From Lutraria lutraria (Eukaryota > Mollusca > Bivalvia > Venerida > Mactridae): a stretch of DNA of 64,000 bases. The notes under the pieces are model-generated. The model searched no databases. It had not been told where the DNA came from and worked only from the letters and a program-made list of their open reading frames with translations. Both the position numbers and the translations under genes were made by a program. Every line of letters starts with the position of its first letter. The stretch's first letter is position 1. Location: positions 3,556,368 through 3,620,367 of the forward strand of contig OZ026850.1 in assembly GCA_964023205.1 (NCBI GenBank). The letters run 5' to 3'. This document shows positions 12,701 through 27,700 of the stretch, piece by piece.

Positions 12701-15700
12701 GAAATAGTAAGGACAAAATTTACCTAATTGTATAAAACAAAGGGCCATAACTCAGTGAAAATTAATCCAAACAAAACCTGGTTATTGCATGCACAACTTG
12801 GCTTGCTTTTTATAACTTCTGTGAAGTTTCAATGAATTCCTATGAGTAGTTACTGAGATATTGTATATACACTGTATAAAACAACAAAGGGCCATAACTC
12901 AGTGAAAAAATTCAACCAACCAAGACAAGCTTAATGCATGCACAACTAAGCTAACTACTCATCACTTCTGAGAAGTTTTATTGAATTCCTGGCAGTAGTC
13001 AATGAGAAATAGTCAGGACAAAATTTGCCTATTGTATATACTGTAGAAAAAAACAAAGGGCTATAACTCAGTGAAAATCAATCCAAATGAAAAATGATTT
13101 AAGCATGCACAACTAGGCTAACTACTTATTACTTCTGTGAAGTTTCATTGAAATCCTGTGAATAGTTGCTGAGAAATTGTTCGGACAAAATCTGCTTAAT
13201 GTATATACTGTATAAAAACAACAAAGGGCTATAACTCAGTGAAAATTAATCCGATCGAAAATTGCTTTAAGCTAGCACAACTAGGCTTACTACTGATCAC
13301 TTCTGTGAAGTTTCATTGAGATCCTGTGAGTAGTTGCTGAGAAATTGTCCGGACAAAATTTGCCTATTGTATATACTGTATAAAATCAACAAAGGGGTAT
13401 AACTCAGTGATAATTAATCCGAACAAAAATTGCTTTAAGCATGCACAACTAGGCTTACTACTGATCACTTCTGTGAAGTTTCATTGAGATCCTGTGAGTA
13501 ATTGCTGAGAAATTGTCCGGACAAAATTTGCCTATTGTATATACTGTATAAAAACAACAAAGGGCTATAACTCAGTGAAAATTAATCCGAACAATAATTG
13601 CTTTAAGCATGCACAACTAGGCTTACTACTGATCACTTCTGTGAAGTTTCATTGAGATCCTGTGAGTAATTGCTGAGAAATTGTCCGGACAAAATTTGCC
13701 TATTGTATATACTGTATAAAAACAACAAAGGGCTATAACTCAGTGAAAATTAATCCGAACGAAAAATGCTTTAAGCTAGCACAACTAGGCTTACTACTGA
13801 TCACATCTGTGAAGTTTTATTAAAATCCTACTACTGATCACATCTGTGAAGTTTTATTAAAATCCTGTAAGTAGTTGCTGAGAAATTCTCCGGACAAATT
13901 GTGTCTACAGACGCACGGACCGACCGACCGACCGGCCGACCGACCGACCGACCGTCAAGCGTGAATCCAATATAGCCCCCATATATTTCATATCTGGGGG
14001 TATAATTAACACTCATTGCACATGCTTCCCCAGACATACATGATGAAACCTAATGACTGGAGACTGACGATCGTTACAGATTAACTGTCAATACAGTGAG
14101 ATACAAATTAGTGCAAAGAGCCTTAACATGGCAATTTACCATGCAGAATCATGAATTCTTTATCAACCCTCAGAAATGGAACTAACGTCTTAATTTAAAA
14201 CCTTCCAACCACTTAAAATTGACAACAACAACTTGCGTAATAAGTCAAAAATGTCTAGCACAACATTTAGAAAACGTAGCAAGTGCCGAGAAAATTAAGC
14301 TCAGCACAGTTTGGAAAAGTAATTAACCTGAATGATTGTCTATGAATAGCAGCCAAACAGAAAAATACAGTCTGTTTACAATGCTTACTATCATAGCTCA
14401 AGGTAGACTGACTCCCACATTACTTCCTGACAGAAATATCATCATACCCTTGAATTTGTAAACCAGTCCAAAAACTCTGTCGTCTGATTGGTTGATTCTG
14501 GTCACAATTTTCAAATTGACCAATAGCAAGATGGCTACATCTTTATAGAAACTTTATTTAACACCAAGACCACGGCAAGGCTTACAATTATGGTTATAGT
14601 CAATGGTTTAAGAAGTATGAGTACTTAACCACTTGAAAGGGAAATTATTATGATGTACAGAAGGATGTGCACAAGGTAAAGTAAATACTAGGGATGTGTA
14701 GTGTCCAACAACTTCCGATTAGATACTAAAAGTGGTTCGGGATTCACAATACAATACATATCAAAACCACAGTTTTGCTAATGGCTTAAACCTAGACCTT
14801 CCCAAAAGCAAACTTTCTAATCACTTATTTTATAATAAATCCATGTTCTGGTCCTTTGTGCCCTGTGTAATTTGTAAAGCACCGATACATTCCTTACCCC
14901 TTTCCTGTGGTGTTCTTAACACAGTACTTGGCTCGTTACTTAGGATGGGGACATTGAAAAGACATCCCTGAAAGGTGGAGCAAAAATTTGAACACACAAC
15001 CTTTTGTTGAGTAGTCCAATGAAATACCAGCGTACCACTGAGCACCCTATATATTACAGGTAAAATTTAACATGGAAATCTTTAAGAACTTGTGGCCCGA
15101 TGAACTGGGTTAATAGATCTAATTAAGTATAAAATATTTATAGATTTCTCCAAGTACAAGCAGAAATAAGACGATATAACTGTCTATTTACATGCTAACA
15201 AAACATATAAAAGAATATGGCTAACTGAGAGCTTTATTTTACCCTTTTTTGTTCAGAATACATCACAATAGGAGAACATTTTATAACTAGAGTTAGCCTT
15301 TTTATGCATCATTTAATGATATAATTATGAAAATAAAGCACATTTTTTCCATTAAGGGTAAAAAGCAAGTATTAGACAAACTATGTACATGTAGCAATTC
15401 CTGCAACAAACTGGAATGAATGCTACATCCGAGGTGATATGAAAAAAAAAAATTGAAAATGAGAGCTGCTGCATACTGGCATATTGTGAGAAATTCATGT
15501 AAAAATTTGGGATGTTCTGAATCAGCCTTATTATCAGGCACAAAAGGCAAATATTTGGATGTTTTATGGAATTTAATGCATTTATTTAACTTAGATATGT
15601 ACAAATGTACTAACTTCAAACTTAACAGTTTCCATTACTAAGCCAATCTGAATGGAATAGGTGGCCCTTAAAACACAGGCAGTCCTTAATTTAAATATGG

Positions 15701-18700
15701 CTCTTAATTCACTGGTGGCCTTTACCAGTAATTTGCAAAGTGGCCCTTTATTCACGTATGGCCCATAATACACAGACAGCCCTTAATTGAAAAGGTGACC
15801 CTTACTTCACAGGTGACCCTTACTTCACAGGTAGCCCTTAATTCACAAGGTGGCCCTTAATTCACAAGGTAGCCATTAATTCACAAGTCACTGATGGCCC
15901 TTAATTCAAAGGCAACATGTTATTCTATAGAATTTAGTGAGCCCATCACACTATTTCATCATTAAATTAACACAGCATTATCTGATTTTTATTCCAATCG
16001 CTGAAGATTCTTTGGCATCGCTTTTAAAATAATAGATATCTATCAGTTCATTAACTTATTGATTTGCAATAATCTAGTCAGACAATGGAGAACAAGACAG
16101 AAATATTTAAACCGTCACAAAAACAGTTACATAAATTCTACCAGTACCATTTTATTCCAGGGAAAAAATGCACACTCAGCAATTTTTTGTTCTTTTTATT
16201 GTTCATCATAATTAATTTAAACTGTTTTTTTAATGTTCAAAAGATCTTGAGACAAAAGTATTTTATAACAATTAGTTCAAAGTTTTATCCCTTGAAAAGA
16301 ACAGAGACAATGCTGTGGCAAAAATATTTATGGACTGCCGAAAAAAACTCTATGACAGAGATGAACGTGATTAATTTTTAACAAGAGCGCCGCAAGCAGA
16401 GCCATTATGCTCGTCTGTTCACCGCCACAGTGAGATCTGCTCACCTTTGAAGTTTCATGTTGCTACATATGCCTTACAGCTTCTGAGTTATGAGCTACAT
16501 TGAAGTTTTTGCATATAAGCAGTGATCACAAGAGCTCTACCTTTTCTTTGAAAGCAGCCAAGTTAACAACAACAGAAATTCACAATTTCAGATAAATACA
16601 ATACAAACTGATTATGTTTCATTGTATAAATCTTATAAATTGGAGTACCGGATAAAATTGAGTCAGTCAAATACCAGATATTCGCCAAACTCAATCCTGT
16701 AAACAGTACTTATTATTATAATATTAGTGAAAGTCATTTGCAGTCAAGTTGGACAAACCCCTTCGTGCTAACCAACTATTCCAAAGCCCTGGATCAGTAA
16801 ATTTCTAATTTCTAAAAATTGTGTATGTGGGCTTAAGTAGTAAAATGTTTATTTTCATAAGCCCACTTTAAGTTTGGACTTGTGCTTTAAAAAATAATTC
16901 AAACACTAGGACACCAAAAAATCTTTTGTAAAATTTCACAATAAAAAAATAAATACACTTGGGACCTCATTTTTGACCTGCATACACAAATCTTCATTCA
17001 TAGGCAATATTAAACTGACTGTTTTCTTAACAATTTAAAATCAGCTGAGCTTTGGCAAACAAAAATAAACAAAATCTATTAAACAGTCTAGGTCACAACT
17101 GCGTGAATATCCAATAAAGTATGTGGACTAGATATTGGAAAATTAACATTGAAAAATTGTGTCAAACAATATTTCAAATACCTGTGCTCACTAGAGCTGG
17201 GTAGCGGGTATTTCTCAGACATTTTCGATACGATACATATTACAATACGAACAAACGATATGCAATTCATACTGCAGATACAAAACAATTTAGAGTTTGA
17301 CATTGGGATGTATCTAACAGACATTGGAGAATAATAGACCCATGAATCAGTATGATAATGTCTTCTTTCAAAAAATTTCTCACTGCCCATGCCCATCAAA
17401 AGGGGAAATTTAGCGCAAAAAAATCAAAATGGGAATTTATAATAACATTTATTTCTTTGGAATATGTGATTATTTAGTTGTTGCAATTATATATGATAAA
17501 CTATTACTACACTGTAATTAGTGACAATGGTGAGAAAACTGTCATATTTTTCTTCTTTTTACACAGTCATGTGGAAAACACTTCTTGTTAGGGGAATATC
17601 TGGCCATTTTAGGGGGAAAATGAAGGAAATTTTACTAGGGAAAACTACCCATATTCAGCAGTAAATATAGAGAAAAAAATCACTGTCTTAAATGCTTATA
17701 CATGTTTGTTGTTCCACCAGAGATTGCCACTTCAACCCTGCGGATGTAGTACTGTATAAGGAGCCTTTTTATAGTTTACTTTTGACAAAAAAACTTTGGA
17801 CTCCCATGATGACATTGATAGATGAGTGTTCTAGTGTAAAGTTAGCTGCATTGTTAGTTTCGTATTTAAAAAGGTGATTGTAATTGTCTCCCTTTGTATT
17901 GGTACAGCTAAAACTCTGTAACCATACCGTATTGAAAGTCAGAAAATGTGTGCAAACCGATTTACCAATATATTGGATTCAGTCCTTGTGCTCAGCCTAA
18001 CACAGATTTTTTCTACATTTCGGTTAAGGTACATGTACATGTACCATTACAGAATTGGGTAAAATCGAAAGATGTTTGCTTGACAATGGGAAAAATGGTC
18101 AGTCTTCATGCCACATATACTTACAAAGTAACAAGTATATTACTGATGATTACAAGACCAGGCCGTAAGGTTACAGGACTTGGGAACAGTTTCCGAGTCC
18201 AAATCCAAAATACTTTTTCAAAGCAGGTAGAAACAATATATCTATAGACATATAATATTCTACAGACAGAATAATGTATGATAAAAATTAACATCATCAT
18301 TAATTTTTTTCAAATTTTATGAAGAAACATCAAAATTTCCAAATATGAGATTTGAGCTTGAAGAACAATCTGAAGTTTTATAACATTAGACCTAAATAAA
18401 CCCCTGAGTAGAGGTCAACTGTTTATAAAGGTCACATTCCAATTCTCCGTGGTGACCCTTGTCCACAGGTTTATCAGAATTTTGTAACGACCATTTCACT
18501 AATCTAATTTTGAGAGCACTATGCAGGGCTTTTTTCACAGGTAGGGGAAGGGGCCTTTTCTATTTGGGGGAAAATGATGCATAATTTTTGCAAAAGGGAA
18601 GAAAAAATCTGTGGCAAATTGAATTTTAGGGGAAAACTGCATGATTTGAAAGAAGACGCCTGTTAACAGCCTCTGCTATAGAAGGAAAAAAGCCCTGCTT

Positions 18701-21700
18701 CCAAGTGTCCGACAAATAATATCGTAAACTTTTGAATATTTCAGCTATACAGCGGTTAAAGCCTTTTTCCTTTGTAAAACTGTTGAGAGGGTTTCTGCCC
18801 TGTAAATAGACTTATAACCAAAAAATATAAGCACAAAATGTCATGTTAGATTATATCTACTGTAATCAAAAATGCTAAGTACACAATTGACTAACAAGAT
18901 GCATGGCTGGGCAAACATTTTATATGCCAATGTTAAAAGAGCTATAATCGTAATTATACATGATTGAAGGACTAAAGTCATGTCCGATTGGGGTGTCGTT
19001 GATTATTTTAAAAGCAAAATCTCTTTAATTTAGTTTACTTTATTTATACCATCTTTCATTGAGCAAGTTTCACCTATTAATGACTCATAATGTCTTCTTT
19101 CAAATGGTACCATTTTTATTAATGTCAAAATGAATGTTACATGACATTGTGAGTCTCATTCATCAAATCAATAACGAATGAGTCACCTGACCAAGTCACA
19201 TGACCTAATTCAAGTATTAAATCTATAAATAGAAAAAAAACATCAATACATTGACGTCCCGCAATTTTATGATTAAATCTTCAATTCTATCTCATTTCCT
19301 TCACTAGAGAATCCGACTTAACAGTGGGTAATTATTTCACCTCACAGGTTCATATTAACCGTCGGGTGTTAATTAATCACCAAGCTTAAGCAAGCTATTC
19401 AGTATTTTCCAGATCAGACAGACTAAAAAATTAATACTAATCAATATGAAAAACTGGTAAAGAAAAAATATGGAACTAGACGTGTCATTATAATTAATGA
19501 TCACGTTATTGAGTCGTAATATATTTAGACACTAAGAATTATTTCATCACCTAGAACTGTGTAACCTTCAAGATGGACACTAAGCTGTCCAGTTGAGACT
19601 TGAGGCAAAATATGTCCTAGCTCCCCAAGACAGCTTAAAGACAGCTGCTTTCTCAAATTGCTTATAGAAAATCCTCTGTTGATTGAAGTTCTACACTTAC
19701 GGGCTTTTTACAAAGTGACACTGATAACCAGCATTTTCCCAATTGAAAAATAAGCTTTAATCTTTCCCTGAAGTAATAAATTTGCTCTTTTTGCATTGTG
19801 AATATTCCCTTAATTTGCATCTTTCATGTATTATCCCCCCTTTACCAGCACCCAGCGCCTTCCTCTTTTCCTAAATAAACGCAGACCTATGTACACGTAT
19901 AAAATGCAGGCTATTTTTTGTCCTGATTTTGGATAAAGTAACATGCATCTAATACTTGAAGACATGCATGTTTTAAAATATTAATACCGAATGAATTTAA
20001 AAGAAATTTCCCACATTGTAGTAAATTAAGGATTGAGTACTTACTTTTCCTATACATTGTTTTAATATACTCCAAAAACTGAAATCATTCCTGTCGAACA
20101 TGGCCACCGGTAACTCAGTCCTGAAAAAATGGAAAATACAGTAAATCATTTAAAGTACCAGTCTCATAGGTAAAAGTCAAAATCGTGATTGACCTAGAAA
20201 GGACTACTGATTGTTCAACTGACTGACTGACTGGCAAGCCGATTCACTAACTGATTGAACGGACAACTATCTGACATACCAACCAACCATCAGACCGACC
20301 AGCAGACTGACCAATTCAATTACTTGAATAAACTGACTGACAGACTACCTGGTATCTGACCCAGTGAATGACTATATGACCCACCTATCGACTATATGAC
20401 CCATCGACGGACTACTGTATGGACGTCTTTATTTCTGCGGATGCAAAATTTGGCGTTTTTAAGATGTTTTTGAATTGGCGAGTTCTATTTTTGGCGGTGT
20501 CTTAGCCAACCACCAAAATAATCCTAGACCTGGCTCCTTAACTGCCAAAGTTAAAACATTTAACATAACATTATATTAAAATTATATGTATGTGTCTGTC
20601 TCTATGTGCAGGCGATTTAAGTTATATAAGGTGTGACAAATAAACCTATTATTGCTTGCATTGTTTAGATTTTACCTTGCGTCAATTAAGATTTACTCTA
20701 AGGCTATGACCGTAAAGCTTGTCTTTTAGCTGATGAAAGTGCAAAACTAATAATATGTATGTATGTACATTGTACAAACATACTAAACAAAAATTTATAC
20801 GAAAGTGTTGGTAACACCTTTTTGACAGCAAGAGTAGCATTTCGTTGAAGTAATAATTGGCGGTGTTAATAGACTAGTTAGCGAGGTTTTATATTGGCAT
20901 GGTCAGTTGGCAAGCTTATCCACTATTTGAGTCATGGAAAAAACTTATTTGACCGACTGACTGACCAAATTTCTGTCCATCTATCTGTCTGTCTGTCAGA
21001 TTGACCGACCAATGAAAACAAATAAATACAGCAATAAGTCTACAATAAGCTCCCCCTTCATTTGCATAAATTCTCAAATCCTTACGCTCATCAATTCACT
21101 CACTTGTGACTGTACAACCAGTAGATTAAATTCATCACTGTATCTTGTACAGAATCCTAATTACGAGTAATACATGTACATGCACTTGCTCAATAAAGGC
21201 ATTAACCAACCACATTAATAAACACAATTATATACTTGCAGCAAAAAGAAACACAAGCGATTAACACAAATTTCTCACGCAACTCAATCCTATCAGAGCT
21301 ACATTTTGTAATAAAAAATAGCTAACTTTCTCCTACAATTTAATGTATATAAGACTAGTTGAGCTTGGAGAAAAACGTAGCCGGACCCGGATTACAGTCC
21401 GTTTTTTTATGCCTTTTTAGGACTGAAATTCGGCCAAAAAAACTCATACAAAAAAGTATATTTTCCCTTTACTTCTTCGCAACTTCCCCAGTCAAATATT
21501 GATTTTTAAAAAACAGTACCAACTGTGTAGTGTAGGGTAAAGAATTGTTTCTGCATGTTAAACATGTTGACTATAGACAATACTGTAATTAATGAAAAGT
21601 TCAAGACAGGTGAGGATTAATCTGACCATTTATGTCTAACTTGTACATAATTTTAAATGTTGTCTTTTTAAATAAACAAATTTTTTATGCCCCTTTTATC

Positions 21701-24700
21701 GATTGATTGGGGGTATATTGTTTTTTGCCTGACTGTCTGTCAATTTGTCTGTCTGTTTGTACCAAACTTTAATGATCAAAACACTTACAGTCATCAAATT
21801 TCATATGTCGGTTGCTCATGACAACCATACAGTACCTGTGCATTTTAGGTCAGGTCGGTCAACGCCGCAGGGTTCTCAATAAGATTGTGGCCAACAGGCT
21901 CGAAAGCTAGACTAACAGGCCTGCTAGGGGGGGGGGGTCTGGGCATTTTCAAGCAATATCTTATAAACTTTTGTGATTCCTAACCGGCTCAAACACATTT
22001 CTAAGCGGCTAAATTGGCCTGCAGCCTGCTGTTATTGAGAACCCTGCAACTGTCAAGGTCGATCTAGTGAAATTTCCCCAATCTGACATATTACACCACT
22101 TGAAAAGACCCAGCATCTTCCCCTTAAACCCAAATAAAGGGCTGGGTTTACATTTTACTAAGACAAGAGCATAAATGAATATACTGAGACTTGTTCAAAG
22201 CCAAATCATTTGCCCTTCTTTTTGTACTCAGTATATTTCAATTATCTACAGGAAACAGATACTTGAAATTATATTTCATAAATTAAGGTATCTTTCACCA
22301 TTATCAACAATAGATAGTAAAATAAAGAAGGGTGTGAGACGGCTCATTCTCAAAATAGAGAAAATCGTTCTAAATATCATCCGTACATCCTTGATAATTC
22401 AATAATTTTTCACAAATATACCAAAATTAATAACTCTCTCCCCATAGAATTATTCACTCAAATATAGTTTAAGTGTATTTAAATGGTCTAAATATTGTTA
22501 CAACAATAGAGGAAGACAACGGACATACACTTAAACTAGTAAACATACAGTAAACAAGTTGGACAGCTTCCAGACACGTGAAATTTGGAGCAGTGTATCT
22601 TAGAAAGCTTACAGTACCATACAGTGGATTTCGGAGACATGTACAAAATGTACTATCAATATCAGATCTATGTCTTTTAAATGCACAGTCTGCCTTTAAT
22701 CAGAGTTTTATTATCGCTTCCACAGAGCTCCAGATAATTTTTGTATGCAATCAGTATATATGTACAGCCCTTTTTTATTGTTTTGGGTAACAGGTATTAT
22801 TAATTATGGGGAAATTTTTCTCTCAGTGGGGAAAATATACACTTTACATACTAAGGGAGTGGGGGGGGGGGGGTTAGAATACTGACCCCTAAAATGGCAT
22901 AAAAAGGGCCTGATGTATTCAAAGTTTTACCTTTCAATGTATAAAGTCAGAAGTCAATTAATGCTCAAAATTTTACTGGTATTTTCTCCCATATTCAACA
23001 GAGTAAACAATGTGTGTAACTTTAAATTTTATAGATATCATATAGACCATATAACAATTGACTAGTGCAAAAAGATAGGGCAGAAAAAGGTTTGAATTAG
23101 GATGGACTGGTTCTATGCAAAATATGCAATATTTCTGCTCTGAAAATCAAATATGGAGATGAGGTTGAAAAACAGTGTTAAGCCACCGAATTTATATTTA
23201 ATTAATGTGTTAACAGAACAGCCTTTTAACTACTAGATGTGTCTGCTAATTTAAGTTTTACTGCATATATTATGTTGCTTTGTATACATAATTAGTGCAC
23301 TCACTTGACCCTAAAAAGGGGCATCAATGCCAGTTTTGACCCCTGAAATTAGTACACAAAGCCTCTGACTCTCGAGAAAACGTACAAAAAGGGTCAAATT
23401 TACATTCACATCCTTTTTATGAAGTTTTATTGGTTCTTCACATTACAATTTATTATCAGCCGAGAGACATTTTTGAAACCAAACTTAACATCTAGCGCAT
23501 ATTGAATAAATTGATTCTTGTGACATGAAACTAGATCACTCAGTCATTCATGCTGACATACATGAACCATTGATAACCAGATATTCAATAATCTATTCAC
23601 TATGGTTTTGAAAAAATGCTTTCACATAAAAACAACAAAGCACATTATAAATAACTATTATATTATATTATATTATGCCTGGTTAATGATATATTTATAC
23701 AGGCGATATTGATCAATTTGACACGAGGTCACTAATACAATTGTTCACTGTGATAATTTGATTGACGACATCACGTCTATGGGCTATTTTTCCTCCATTG
23801 AATAATCATGTAAATAATTCAGAAGAACAGGTTAAATTAATTAACTATTTATTGTGACCAGTGTTCTTTCTTCCAGGTTAACGTTATAAGTCCAAGTATA
23901 ATAATGTCATTACGATGCTAACTTTATAATGTTTTTAAATGTGTTACATTTTTTTATTAGTATTTTGGGAACATGAGCACTAACAATCACTGTTCATAAT
24001 GGGTACATTGTACTTTCAATCAATCATTAACAGTCTATTACATAGAAAAATCTCGTTTTCAAAGATGTTAGTGCTGGTTTTTAAAAAAAAAAAAAAAATT
24101 CTTGCGAGTTTCAATTATTGGGAATTTTTGTCTGTGAATTGGAAAAAATTGTGGATGTGATTAAATTTCGGTTAAAAAATAGCAAAAACAATCCCTGACT
24201 GTTTATACAGTGCAACCTCTCCAAAGCAACACCCTTTGGAAGAAAAAAATTATGTTGTTGTTGAGAGGTTGTTGCCCAACAAAGTTAAAGCCCCATAAGC
24301 TTATAAATGTATTGGTCCTAATAGTTTCTGTGGTTTTGGAGATTTTTAATTTTTTTTCTATTTGTTGCCATAGCAACCAGAGTTTTTGATGAAATTAAAT
24401 TTTTTTAACAACTTTGAAAGGGGACCACCCAAGGATCAGTCCAGCAAAGTTTGGTTGCAATCGGCATAGCGGTGTAGGAGGAGATGTTGTTTTAAGTAAA
24501 TATGGATGCCACTTCAAGACGAACGAAGCACGATGGACGCTGAGTGATCACAAAAGCTCACATTGAACACATTCGTGCTCTGGTGAGCTAAAAATATCTT
24601 GTTTGGGGTTATAATACCTATTCACCAAAACTTGACCTACCCAACTTGGTTTTCATCTCTTGGGTAAATTTAGCATAAAAAATATTATAAATAGCAATTT

Positions 24701-27700
24701 GATTGGTATTTTAGGTACAATGTAAAAATTTTTTTTTTTTGAAAATTGACTCATTTAAAACAGTTTTTTTGGCTCCTGAAATGCCTTATGACAAACTCAA
24801 CACCAGATATGTGTAATTTTATGTCATTATAAGTCTCTCTAAGACTACATCAGTATAAAAATAACAAAAAGAAACATGAATATTTAAATAATCATACTCA
24901 TTAATATGCATTAACAGGAAAGTAGGGAAGTACTTAGCTATTCATACCCCCATCTGAGAGCATTGTTTATGAATAAAATACTAGGCTACTAGCCTATCAA
25001 TAATTCATTCATACAAAGTCAGATATCGCATTGAGAAGACAGTCATGCGAATAGATATTGTAAATATTAAATAGTAATTAGAATGCAGACTGAAAACTTG
25101 GCTTATACATTAACTACATCCCAGTTTATTGTAAAAGGTGAAATAAATATTAAAGATGGTTCTTTTCATTAAAAAAACATGCATGCCTTGCAATATTATA
25201 ATTAACAATATTGTTGAAAAGTTTGTACTGTAAGGCCTAAGCATCTTATGATCAAATGTAATGCAAGAACAAAATGTAATTTTTAAAAATTATAATTTTG
25301 ATTAATATATATTCCAGCTTAATTTAACAGCTACCTGTGAACACTGGGTCATTACATACAAAATGTAAGGAACACTCAGCAAACATCTCGATATAAAGTC
25401 CACCTTGTTATAACAACCACTCATTAAGTACTAGAGATTTAGACTGGTTTGCAACATTTTCTCTATATTTCAAATAGATAATCTGAATCAGTCTACCTGA
25501 TTACAAAGACCCTCTTTCACAGATTCCATAAGGTGGTCCTTATAGCAAGTTTTTTTTGTAATTGATAAAAGTAACCCATATATATTTTCCAGGGATCTCA
25601 CTGGATGTCAAAAACTGAGGGTAAAATGACCACCGACTGATAATCATTTGAAGAGTCAACAAAATTTCATACAAATATTCAGTAGATTTGATCCTCTGGT
25701 TTAATTTTAACTTTAAATTATCAAGAGTCAGAAACTAAGGGTCAAACAAGAGCCCTGATTCTAGTAATAGCAAGTACAAGAAAACTAGAAGTTACAACAT
25801 ATTAACAGTCACCTCAGAAATAGTATAGATACATCGAATCAGATCCAGTAAAGCCCCACCATGAAGGATACCCAAGTAACACAACTGTCTGAATAGGGGA
25901 GTTTCATAACTACATGTATCTGAATAGAGGTGTTTAAACTTTAAGCTATCTTACCCCTAAACACCCCTTTCTTTATTCCTTATTCTACTAAAGTAATTAT
26001 ACCAATCTCTAGAGCATTTGCACATGACTCATGAAAATGACTTGAAGTTGAACATATGAGTAAAAAGAACTTAATACTTACTGAATCTTATTAACAATGG
26101 CTCAGTTTTGAATGTGGGGGGTTACATTGCAATTTTAATTTTATTGTCGGATATTTTTTTGGATGGATATTTGGATATATAATTTGATGATATCAATAGT
26201 AAAACAAGAGCGCACAAGCGGTGCCAATGCTCGTCTGTTCAACCCCTCACTGAGATCTATCCACCAATGAAGTTTCATGATCATTGCTATCTCTAATCAT
26301 AGTTTCTGAGTAATGAGCTATAGTTTTTGTACAGACGCAGACGACATATTTAACCACAATATACCCGAGCTAATAACTAAACTAGACAGAAGTTACAGAC
26401 AAAAAGTACAAACTACTATAAAAGGTAGGGCCAAATGACTTCAGGTGCAGACTTAGTCAAGTTAATGGGATACCATAGCCTAAAAGGTTAACGTAACCCC
26501 CCATTCTCAAGAGCCTTTAGAAGGCACCTCTTGAAAACATGATATACATGACGTGTCTAGGCCATAAACAATACATCAGCAGACAAACATACCGATATTC
26601 CGTTTGTTTTTCAACTTCTTGTGACTCAGCCATGTTGAGTTAGACTCGTGTCGGACTAGCTGTCAAATTCAATACTATACTGACGCACAAAATTTAATAA
26701 TAGCGAATTGACAATATATTCCAATATGCGCGGCGTCCGCTTGTTTATTTGGTATATTTTATTTTTATCCAATTTTTATCATATTTATTAATGCATTTTA
26801 TCCGTAATCTGATAAATTCCAAGACAGCATTTTGTTATAAAGATTCTTCACAAAAATATAACATTTCTACGTCATCAACCGAAATTTCCGATTTGGTCCA
26901 AGATATTGTGGATGAAACGGTGCGTAATAATGACTACATGTGAAATTTGATAAGAAAGGCTACAGAGAAATAAATGCCACTTAGTGGTATAACACCACTA
27001 AATCTTTTATCTTTTTTAGACAGTTTGCAAAACACTGTCAAAGATAGTAAACTAACTTACAAAATTGCCATTTGTTGTACAGAAATAGATTTGAGAATTG
27101 TTGAAAAAATAATAAGGTAGATCTAGTTCAGAGAAAACCAACCAGTTTCAGCTGCAGAGATGCTTATGATATTTTATTCATAATCTATTCGACACAAAAT
27201 TAGGTCTTCGTACAGTATGGACTATCACCAACAAAAAAAATCAAAAAATCAGTGAGATCAACCTCATGTAGTATTTGTTTTAGACACGGATAATATCCCT
27301 GAGTGATTCTTTTTGTAGTCGTTTTGACCGTTTGCTTAGGGGGCCTAATCCTATGTTAATTTTACGGATAATTAATTTGTTACTGATACTGTGAAATGTT
27401 TAATATTATATAGATTAATGTCACAGGAAGTGACTGAAGACTCATGCAAAATACAAAAAAAAAATGATCTGATGCAAATTTGTGTTTATTTTAGTAAAAC
27501 CAGAAGAAATAGTCATGGTTCAATTAAAGTTGGGTAGACAGGTCACCAAATTTTAATTATCTGTTTTCTTTTCTTCAAAAACACACATTTCATACTTCGA
27601 AAGTTTGGATATACAGTCACTCCCAAATATCTTGAACTTTGATTTTTGAGGTAAGAAGCACTAAAATCAGGGTTGGTTGTTTTTTTCTGACCTTAAGGGT

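Larger units (their letters stand above)
2903..20044. other. 17-kb ORP1 intron 16
   Basis: The longest intron. It contains the SINE and nested MITE at 4.1-4.8 kb, a hairpin MITE at 4.9 kb, a dispersed repeat at 5.06 kb, a nested MITE pair at 6.26 kb, minisatellites at 6.87, 10.65, 11.97 and 15.66 kb, and the pearl-like element at 12.44 kb. In the remainder (about 3.0-4.1, 5.3-6.2, 8.0-9.2, 9.5-10.6, 14.0-14.9 and 16.6-18.5 kb) I see no exon with conserved protein sequence. Confidence 0.6.

Noticed and set aside
26749..26943. 64-codon plus-strand frame just beyond the putative ORP1S promoter
   Set aside because: The C-terminal half looks protein-like ([13 protein letters not shown]), but with no homologue recognised and no splice or polyadenylation context it cannot be called a gene.
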